A DNA stretch of 64,000 nucleotides, from positions 186,716,716 through 186,780,715 of the forward strand of contig CP136066.1 in the NCBI GenBank assembly GCA_032622095.1, in the 5' to 3' direction. The DNA is from Siphonodentalium dalli (taxonomy: Eukaryota > Mollusca > Scaphopoda > Gadilida > Siphonodentaliidae). The position numbers were made by a program, and so were the translations under genes. The notes beneath the pieces are model-generated. The model ran no database searches, had not been told where the DNA came from, and saw only the letters and a program-made list of their open reading frames with translations. Below, in pieces: positions 55,474 through 64,000 of the stretch (position 1 is its first letter; every line of letters begins with the position of its first letter).

Positions 55474-58400
55474 ATGGTTCGTACCAACTCTTCTTTCTCG
55501 CCTTTGACTTCTTATTTTACCTATAGGAACGAATATAGAGCACAATCATGCGTCCGTGAACAGTAAAGACATATAATGTACTTGTTCGGGCGCGTGAAAC
55601 TGATAAGTTAGTACTCGGGCGCTATGCCAATGTCCATACTACTTACATCGCCGAAAACTTGAAGCAAATCGACCGTACCACTCCATAGAAAACATCGTCT
55701 GAACTACACTCAAATGTAAATATTTACTACTCGATTCGGGACGCATCTATCGGCGATAAACTAACGAAAGCGATTTCGCCATCGAGAGTCACTGCATTTT
55801 ATTAATATATAAGAATGACGGTGTGTGTTATCAATTTGGATATAATATTTATAAAAATTATATACTATACATTGAACAAGATTATCGTCCGTTTATATTT
55901 GATCACCCTACCGGAGTGTTTCACATCACTTAAAAAAAATATTTATTATAAATAATATACATATTTAAAGACATATTATGGACTTGTTCGGGTGCGTGAA
56001 ATTGATAAGTTAGTACTCAGGCGCTAACACAACCTGGGGAATGTAGCATTCTACTAAAATAGCCAAAAATTGCATAGGAATCAACCGCACCACTTCATAG
56101 AACACATTGACTGAACTACGCTCAATTGTAAATATTGACATCTCGATTCGGGACGCAACTATGGGCGATAAACTAACTCAAGTGGTTTCGCCACCGAGAA
56201 TTATTGCATTTTATTAATATTTGAGAATGACTGTGTTGTCAATTTGGATTAATATTCGTAAAAAATAACTGCTTTTCTCAATTTCTTTTGATCACACAGC
56301 CGGAGTGTTTCACATCACTTTAAAGGATGTTAGTTATGAAGAATACAGTTTGAGGTAGACTCAGGTAGTTCTGTCAATAACATTGGCATTTTGGAAGTGT
56401 TTTTCAATCCAATATCATGAATAATAAACAGATCCATATATGGAAATGCTACTCCAGAGTTCTGACCAAGAGCACTAAACCACATAATCGGAGCTAGATG
56501 AATAGCTGAAACTACGGAACGGACCTGGATGAATCCAATACGACCGCGACACAGTGATCTCGCTTATTTGATGTCGCGTTAAAAGACCCACTGTATACGC
56601 CTTCTCACTGAGTCGCGGCCATATTGGATACATCCAGCCCCGTTCCGTTTTTTTAGTGCTGCATGCCAAAGTTCTGGAGTAGCATTCCATATATGGAAGT
56701 CTCGAATATTCAAAAGCTCCATATATGGAATGCTACTGCAGAACTTTGACATGTAGCACTAAAAAACGGAACGGGCTGGATGGATCCAATATGGCCGCGA
56801 CAAGGCCTATTCAACTTACTAGGAAAAAGAAAAAGAAAAACTTGCAACACCATCATGTGTATGTCACAGGCATCGCGAATATCCACAAATACAAATACAT
56901 CAGTTTTTTGTAAACGAGTACAAAGGACCATAATTAAAGGTACTCAATCTGATTCAATGGTCGCCATATAATCAGATTACAACAACAACAACATTTTTTA
57001 GAAATTCCGCTTCCGTTATCAGGATCAATTAATTGCCCCAAAAATAATACTAACCACAGTCAACTATAGTATAAAATTGCCCGAAACGTGTTATTTATCA
57101 ACAAGTTGTTCGACGAAATTTGGCCTCATTATCAACACAAAGCCTCTTGATTTTAGAGTTATCCATCTTCATCCGCAATTTGGTCCGAGACCGTCGGATC
57201 ATCGACTTTTACTGGGTCACTATTAAGTCTCGATGGTGAATGATAATAGATTTCAAAAATCTATATCTAATAACTCTGAGCATTGATAGGTGGGTTCCTC
57301 GACTCGACTCAAATATTTTGTTTACCCCCGAATTCAAATAAATAGTAATTAAACGCGCTTAATCGGATTATGCATCTTTAAGTTCGTTCATTCAATCAGT
57401 TTTACGTTGTAAACGAGAACACATTATGACCATTTATAACGCTCTTTATTATCTACTGCTATTGGGAAACACAACCATGGACGCTCTTTATCAGAGCCCA
57501 TCATCAGGGTGGGGAATCACGTGGTTTCGAGTTGATGAGTATCACGCATTCAAAATGGCTGAGGCGATCTCAAACGCGACCAGACACGAGGAAAAATAAT
57601 AATACATTACACGGCCGCATTACACAGTATTTTTGGCAGCTATATGAGCATATGCTATACTATTTTTCAAACAAGCTGATACATTCTGACCAAAGTTGTC
57701 AGTCGGATTCTCCTAGATGTAAGTCGATATCTGATCAGAATGGTAGTGTATATAGTCGCCATTAGTCGGTAAACAACTCCCAGCTGCATTGATAACACAC
57801 GACAGGGACGTGGTGACAGGAGGTTGGGGTGTGAAACATTTCATCCCTGACATTTAATAATCTTAAATAAATGATAGATTTAATTACACGCGGTATACAT
57901 GGTGGCAGTGGTCAGACCAGCGTAACAAGTGGAGTGAAATCTCCCTTTTAATTTCCGTGGTGTGGTGCAAATACAATTTATGAGAGTTTGGAGATTCTTC
58001 TGGTCCGGGGTGGGGGTGTAATTGAAAATTCAAAGTTAGACCCCATCAATTTGGATAGCCGGCCACCGAAAGAAGACTTTCTGGCTACCATTTGTCATCA
58101 CAGATAGAACCAAAAGGAGGTGCATAATTCGTCGTCGTGTATAGTGTGTCTATTCTTTAACCATTTCAGTGCCAAGTCCGATTTTTGTATCAACCCATAT
58201 TTCCTTGATCATTTTTTCAAATTTATTGATAATAATAATGTGATACATTGATGGAAAGAACTCTTAGAGCTCTTTCCATCAATGTATCACATTATTATAA
58301 TCAATAAATTTGAAAAATTATCAAGGAAATATGGGTTGATACAAAAATCGGACTTGGCACTGAAAGGGTGAAGAACTAACGAAACATTCCTCAAATTAAT

Positions 58401-61400
58401 TTCCTCTCTCTTTTTTTTTCAGTCTTCCGGATTATCAAAAACCGACATCGAAGGTAAGTTAAACATTGCTTAAATTAAATATCACTAAATTAAGAGCATA
58501 CACCCCATATATTATCTAACAACTTTTGTGTAACAATATATATCTATTTAACTTTATTTATTTAGCGAACTAATGCTGCATTGAACGTGGGACACTTTAA
58601 TTATTTAGGTGTTTATTCGGTGTAGTATTAAAATGATTGTTTTCTAAATAGGTTCCCGTTTTGCAAAAATTTCCTGGTATTTCAAAATGAATTTACTTAA
58701 AATCTGTCAGGAATTGCTAGGTGAAATTTGGTACAAGCGATCATTGTCACACACTTTTAAAGAACCATCGACCAGTTGGAAATTATAAGCTCATATATTT
58801 AACTGTTGTCAGGTACTAAGAACTTCTGTAAAATAGATTGTTTTCAAAAGTGGAATTCAAATATCCATGATATCATATCTGAAGATCACGAGAAGAGACT
58901 TAATTATTCTTCATTCGTGAAATTTTATGATTATTTTCATTTAAGCAACTACCATTAATAATTTTCTGTTTTTTGAGAATGGTCATGCCATGCCTATTGC
59001 CCAATGAAAAATTGGCTGAGATGAGTTCAGGAACATGGGTTAATAAACAAGTTAAAGATGCATGGCGACCATATCTCTTAACACTGTGACCTAATTCCAG
59101 TCGATTGTTCACGGCTTGATTGTACCACACTGCATATCAACATTTGTTTTCATTGGGCTGGAATATTTGTGACTGCATTATTCTTCATTACAATATATGA
59201 GCCTTTTGCCCTTTTATGGTGGTATGATGTTAAATATTTTACATTCTGATGACCAGCTATCGACTGTCAAAAGGGGGTGTTATAAAACTTTTTCAATCTG
59301 TTTCGTCTCTGATAAAAGCGTCAGCATTCGATTCCCAAAAGCAGTAGATAATAGAGCAAGTTCTCAAATATGATCCTTTGTACTCGGTTTTGTTGTAGAT
59401 TTCGCGATGCATGTACCATACAAATAAAGGAGAATTAAAGTATTATTTATCGATGCATGTACCATACAAATAAAGCAGAATTAACGTATTATTTTTCCTT
59501 GTTATTTTTTGCCTGGTAAGCTGCACTATCACCTCAGGAAAGTTTGACTAATTTAGTGCCAAATCAGACCGTGGATCTTTAACCCTTTCTATACTAAATA
59601 CTCATCGACGAGTAGTCACCACTCAGGAAATGTTCAGATGATAAGTTCATCAAACGACCTGAACATTTCCCACCAATGAATACGAATACTTCTATTCTTG
59701 TGTTATCCGTTTTTTCTGTCTGCCGCATGTTCCTGGACACCACCACAAATGAATAATACACCATTCCGATATGTTCTTTTAGAACTGGTGGGAGAATCCA
59801 TTTAGTATAGGAAGGTTAATTATAGATATAAAAGCCATGTTCTGAAGCAATAACAATGCACAGCAATGTGTCGTTACCTGCCCCTGATTTTGATCGCTCA
59901 GAGAACTTACTAAAATTCACTCTAACTTTTTTCAGAGGTGACTGAGGTATTTGAACTCTTCGATTTCTGGGATGGCCGTGATGGAGAGGTTGACGCGTTT
60001 AAGGTCGGCGACGTGCTGAGGAGTCTGGGACTGAACCCCACACAGAAAGTAATCAGTCAGCTCGGTGGTACCGACAAAATGGGTGAGTTGTAATAAATTA
60101 TCTGGGAATGAACCCCACACAGAAAGTAATCAGTCAGCTCGGTGGAACCGACAAAATTGGTGAGTTGTACTCTCCCCTAAGTACCAGTTAAAGATGTTGT
60201 ATCACTCCCGTAAACTTTCTGTACATATTTGGGAGAATAAAACACTAGGAATTGTTTCTTTTTCTCTTAACTATTTTCTAAAATGTGGCTACTTTTCGAA
60301 CATTACAACATTTTTTATCAGAAATATATCTCTTAACCCTTTCTATACTAAATACTCATTGACGAGTAATTCCCTTTAGGACATGTTCAGATAATAAGTT
60401 CAATGGCGTGCTTGTATTTAGGGATACTCCAATGCGACCTTTTTGAGTCAAAGATAATTCCTTATGACACCACTGATAATTCGTTTCAGGAGAAAAATCA
60501 TACAAACTTGACGAGTTCCTCAAAATTTACAAGAAGGCGATGGACGAGAAGGAGACGGGAACGTTTGCGGATTTCATGGAGGCGTTCAAGACATTCGACA
60601 GAGAAGGTCAAGGTTTCATCTCAGCCGCCGAGATGCGCAATGTGCTCACATGTCTCGGTTAGTATATACATACACATGTACCTATATATTCAAGCCTCCA
60701 ATTAAACTAACAACGCACCACATTGCTAACTCCTAATAAAGGTGTTTTCTGAGGTTTACATTGTCTAAGAGCCTTAAAAGTACACACGGCACTTACAGTT
60801 GGGAAATTTGTAAAAAATAAATCACAAAAGTGTGTACGACCAGATTGCCACAAAGAAGAAAACTGAGAAGTACCTGGAGGGGTCATCCATAGCTGGCATA
60901 TAATGACTGAACTGATATAGACAGCGCTCCAAAGTTCCTTCGGACGAACAATCGGTACACGTTTTATATTATCCCCCATCCCATATATATTACGTTGGGC
61001 ATTGGCTTTTTAAAAACACAGATAACTCTGGTAAAATCAATGGATTATAAACTTCGATCCCAACTTGAAACACTTTGTTATTTCACTTGAGCCGTGTCCT
61101 TGTAAGTCTTCTATGCACGTTTTAATAAAGTACAATGATGTTTCAGAATTACTACTTTTCAAAATATGTCTGGGAAAAGTTTTTGTGTGGTAATTTGGTG
61201 CATCTACTTAATAAATTTTATGAAATTTTGCAGGCGAGAAACTGACTGATGGGGATATGGATCACGTTATGAAATTCACTGAAACTAGGGAGGATCTCGA
61301 CGGAAACATGAAATACGAAGGTCAGTATGAGAATCACATCTTAACTTAAAGCAGCGATGATGATGCATTTACAAAAGAATATGATGTTACATATACATTG

Positions 61401-62345
61401 ATACATATTAAATAAACATCTGTGGATCTCAACATAATGTCAATTTAACAAAATTGTTTATCACATGAACCCAATTCGAAGGCTTTGTGTCTCTTTGGCT
61501 TTGGGTCTCTTTGGGTCTCGATGTATGTGAAAGTATCGATTAACAAATATCGATATATATATGGAAGTATCGATTAACATATCGATATGTGTGAAATTAT
61601 CGATGTATGCGAAAGTATCGATTAGCAGATATAGATGTATGTGGAAGTATCGGTTAACGAATATCGATGTATGTGGAAGTATCGAGTAACAAACATTTGT
61701 TGCGTCACGTTATCGATGTTGGTCATGTAACATCAAACAACACAATAATTGTCGGAGAACTGTGGCGTGATTAATCTTGATCTGAGTTTATGAAATTGAC
61801 GACAGTGTTGTATATAGAACCGCGGTACATCTTGGAGGCCAATAAGCGAGATCACAGAGTCGCTACCATATTGGATCCATCCAGCCCAGTTCCGCGTATT
61901 CAGTGCTACAGGTCAAAGTTCTGGAGTAGCATTCCATATATGGAGCTTTTGAATATTCATATATGGAATTCATGAATATTCAAAACTCCATATATGGAAT
62001 GCTACTCCAGAACTTTGACCTGTAGCACTTAAACTGCGGAATGGGGGCTGGATGGATCCAATATGGTAGCGACTCAGGGGTCACACTTATTAATAGTTTC
62101 CATCCGTTTCAACTGAACCCACAAAGGATGTAAATACCTTTTAAAAAAGATCGGGGTCGGCCGAAACAGATGAATTTTTTATATAATGGTATATCATATC
62201 GTTGATAATTCGTTTTTGGAGTCACCTCTTTGCATGTTTAATATAGTTTAGACATAGATATTATGTGGCCGCTATGATAGTTTATTCCGTTTATTTTTTA
62301 GAATTCATCAAGAAAGTGATGGCTGGACCATGCGGAGACAAGTAA
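55474..62345 (+). CDS. Myosin essential light chain, muscle, copy 2
   Basis: Exons 55474-55476 (ATG only), 58423-58453, 59936-60082, 60490-60657, 61234-61320, 62302-62345; GT-AG junctions and phases identical to copy 1, 159 residues. Six residues differ from copy 1: L in place of M in exon 3; K-I in place of T-T, A in place of T (M-E-A-F) and N in place of H (R-N-V-L) in exon 4; C in place of F four residues before the C-terminus in exon 6. Remembered scallop ELC has M-E-A-F like copy 2 and R-H-V-L like copy 1, so both copies have changed. The calcium loop D-F-W-D-G-R-D-G is intact. Poly(A) signal AATAAA at 62493-62498. Both copies look functional. Confidence 0.9.
55566..56322 (+). mobile_element. 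Two adjacent family T elements, ELC copy 2 intron 1
   Basis: Copies at 55,566-55,932 and 55,969-56,322, each ending GGAGTGTTTCACATCACTT. The second is bounded by TTAA on both sides. Unit 1 has these two fused by a deletion. Confidence 0.68.
56360..56815. mobile_element. Palindromic MITE with CCATATATGG words, ELC copy 2 intron 1
   Basis: Contains CCATATATGG near 56,432, 56,687 and 56,718 within inverted arms; better preserved than the copy 1 equivalent. Confidence 0.62.
56940..58160 (+). other. ELC copy 2 intron 1, right part
   Basis: Direct counterpart of 45,661-46,920; no independent gene supported. Confidence 0.45.
58161..58368. mobile_element. piggyBac-like perfect foldback, ELC copy 2 intron 1
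   Basis: Counterpart of 46921-47127; TTAA at 58157-58160, left end mutated to CCATTTCAG. Confidence 0.8.
59583..59815. mobile_element. piggyBac-like MITE, ELC copy 2 intron 2
   Basis: Counterpart of 48370-48614 with a small internal deletion near 59,700-59,730. Confidence 0.75.
60025..60160 (+). repeat. Tandem repeat of ELC exon 3 end plus splice donor, copy 2 (two units)
   Basis: Units at 60025 (inside exon 3) and 60102, 77 bp apart. One unit fewer than in copy 1, so the array has changed length since the gene duplication. The second unit's donor context is ATTGGTGAGTTG. Confidence 0.86.
61485..61690 (+). repeat. Minisatellite, ELC copy 2 intron 5
   Basis: Counterpart of 50,380-50,595 with a different number of units and an altered CTTTGGGTCT head. 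Confidence 0.7.
61840..62090. mobile_element. Palindromic MITE with CCATATATGG words, ELC copy 2 intron 5
   Basis: Full palindrome with arms from AATAAGCGAGATCACAGAGTC; CCATATATGG near 61,935 and 61,988. Confidence 0.7.
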
Positions 62346-62492
62346 GAACAAACCGGAACAGTGAAGCCGGACCAGTGAAGACGACCAGACAAGACGCAAT
62401 TCACCGACAGGGATGTTCTGTCGCGCACCACGTTCTACAAAATTCTCTCTATGTTTTGTTTCCTCCTAATTTATTGAACACGTATATAGACA

Positions 62493-62498
62493 AATAAA
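62493..62498 (+). terminator. Poly(A) signal, ELC copy 2
   Basis: AATAAA 148 bases after the stop codon, followed by the same GT-rich stretch as copy 1. Confidence 0.7.
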
Positions 62499-62592
62499 CA
62501 TTATTTTCACAACTTGTGTCAAATACTCTATTCTAAAACTTGAATTGAACCCGATAATGCAGGCTTGGGATATTTTCATCTGAATTATTTAA

Positions 62593-62996
62593 AGGTACTC
62601 AATCCGATCAGACGCTTCTAAATGACTATTTCTTTGGATCAGATATCGATTTTTGAAGTTTATTGTTTCTCGAGATGCGTAATAATATGTGGCACAGAAA
62701 CACGGGGGCAAACGGAGGGATCTCGGACAAAATTGCGGATGAAGATGGATAACTCTAAAATCAACTGGTAATACGGTCAAATTTCGTGATACTATATTGA
62801 TAATACGGTCATATTTTGTTGAACAAAATGTTGACAAATAACAAGTTTTGGCAAACTTGATACCACAATTGACAGTGGTCAGCATTATTTTGTTGCAATA
62901 AATCGATTCTAATAACTAAAGCGTATTTTGAAGAAATGTTGTTGTTGTTGTTGTATCGTCTATAGTATGGGGACCGTCTGATCGGATTTAGTACTT
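62593..62996. mobile_element. TTAA-flanked MITE, AGGTACTCAATCCGATC ends, unit 2
   Basis: Counterpart of 51468-51868; TTAA at 62589-62592 and 62997-63000. Confidence 0.75.
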
Positions 62997-63059
62997 TTAA
63001 GGGTAATAGAAGTTCAACACCTCCAACATTCATCGGATCGTGGATTCGGCAGCACTTAA

Positions 63060-63320
63060 CCCTTTCTTTACTGAATGGATTCTCCCACTCAGTTATAAAA
63101 CTATATATTCATTGGAATTGTATATTATTCAACTGGTGGGGTGTTCTGGAATTGTGAACAGACGGGTGGATAATACAACTGCAGAATGTTTCATATTAAT
63201 TGTTGGAAAATGTTCAGATAATAAGTTAAAAAAGGCCTATTGTTGAACTTATTATCTGACCAATTCATAAGGGAACTACTCATCAATGAGTATTTAGTAA
63301 ACTGTAAAGAGCATTTCGGG
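63060..63320. mobile_element. piggyBac-like MITE downstream of ELC copy 2
   Basis: Counterpart of 51932-52181; TTAA at 63056-63059 and 63321-63324. Confidence 0.78.
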
Positions 63321-63878
63321 TTAATTTCCCCACAATACTATCAATAGTTCAGTGGCTTAGGGCTAATTTGTTTGCAAAATTGTGAGACCGGATTATACAG
63401 CGTGAAACTTTGCTGATATGCATAGTGGGAACGGGAAACAAATTTATATATACATGTGACATTTTTGTGTGGAAATTTGAAATACGGCAGCGATGTGACA
63501 TCCGATTGGCAATTGATGCATGTCGGGCATGTAGGTCATTAATCAAGGATATTCCTGGAATGTCTCTGTTTGTGAGAGGGTGTCCACTTTGAATGTTCAA
63601 CTGTACCTCTCCCATTTGAACCAGACCAAAATCCCAAATCTGAGAGCTTTAATTTGCAGCCCCACTATTTGGGTTGGAATGTTATAACTAGTACCTGAAT
63701 GTTTCATCCAGATACCACCTGTTGTTGGCACTTTTCCAACTCATGGCCATTTCAGTCCAAACAATCGAAGAAAGTACAATATAAATATATTATACTTTTG
63801 GTCCAACAACAAAACAATTTTCACACTGAATACTGTTAGGAATATCAAACTATTAGAAATAGGAAAGTATCCAGGTAC

Positions 63879-64000
63879 ACCAGGTTTATACCCTAATATA
63901 CGAAGTTAGTTAACACGTACTGTTTTCATATGGGCGTGCCTCACCCTATAATTTGGCCAATATTTTTAGGAGTTGGTAATATCATGCCTAACAGAACGTC
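63879..64000 (-). repeat. Inverted copy of unit 1 downstream flank, running off the window
   Basis: Reverse complement of 52,754-52,873. It reads from the outer flank back toward the duplicated unit, so the sequence beyond the window could continue into an inverted ELC unit. Confidence 0.85.

Larger units (their letters stand above)
54343..63861 (+). repeat. Tandem duplication, unit 2 (ELC copy 2)
   Basis: Direct copy of 43,226-52,720. Direct homology stops after ATTAGAAATA at 63,861 (52,720 in unit 1). Confidence 0.88.

Overview
This is a metazoan nuclear window, about one third G+C, most likely from a bivalve or another mollusc. The basis is a myosin essential light chain of the molluscan type (unusual calcium loop D-F-W-D-G-R-D-G, C-terminus K-K-V-M-A-G-P), long repeat-filled introns, GT-AG splicing, and a very dense load of small palindromic transposons. 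No prokaryotic or viral gene was seen.

Layout. 1-19.1 kb: a seven-exon mitochondrial cardiolipin synthase gene (CRLS1, plus strand; 366 codons spliced here). 19.1-25.5 kb: intergenic sequence made of old mollusc-type repeats and A+T-rich DNA. 25.75-27.40 kb: folliculin (FLCN, minus strand; 550 residues in one uninterrupted exon). 27.4-31.7 kb: FLCN upstream region and nested foldback elements. 31.76-38.02 kb: an ankyrin-repeat protein with a C-terminal SOCS-box-like segment (ASB-type ubiquitin-ligase receptor, plus strand; 588 residues in four exons). 38.0-43.2 kb: a cluster of nested hAT-like, mariner-like and piggyBac-like miniature elements. 43.2-63.9 kb: a direct tandem duplication with a unit of about 11.1 kb, each unit carrying one complete six-exon muscle myosin essential light chain gene (159 residues) with its own TATA box and poly(A) signal. 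The last ~120 bp of the window is an inverted copy of sequence lying just downstream of the first unit, so a third, inverted copy may start past the edge.

The genes do not form a pathway. CRLS1 acts in the mitochondrial inner membrane, FLCN at the lysosome/mTORC1 axis, the ASB protein in Cullin-5 ligases, and the light chains in muscle myosin, where molluscan ELC helps form the regulatory calcium site. What unifies the window is its structural dynamics. Many elements can be placed in a transposon class from target-site duplications read directly: 9 bp (Mutator-like), 8 bp (hAT-like), TA (mariner-like) and TTAA (piggyBac-like). Two unrelated genes (CRLS1 exon 4, ELC exon 3) show the 3' end of an exon plus its splice donor reiterated in tandem in the following intron. 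The two ELC units show sharp islands of near-identity suggesting gene conversion. All exon boundaries were inferred from splice signals, reading phase and remembered family conservation, with no transcript data; divergence counts were made by eye and are approximate.
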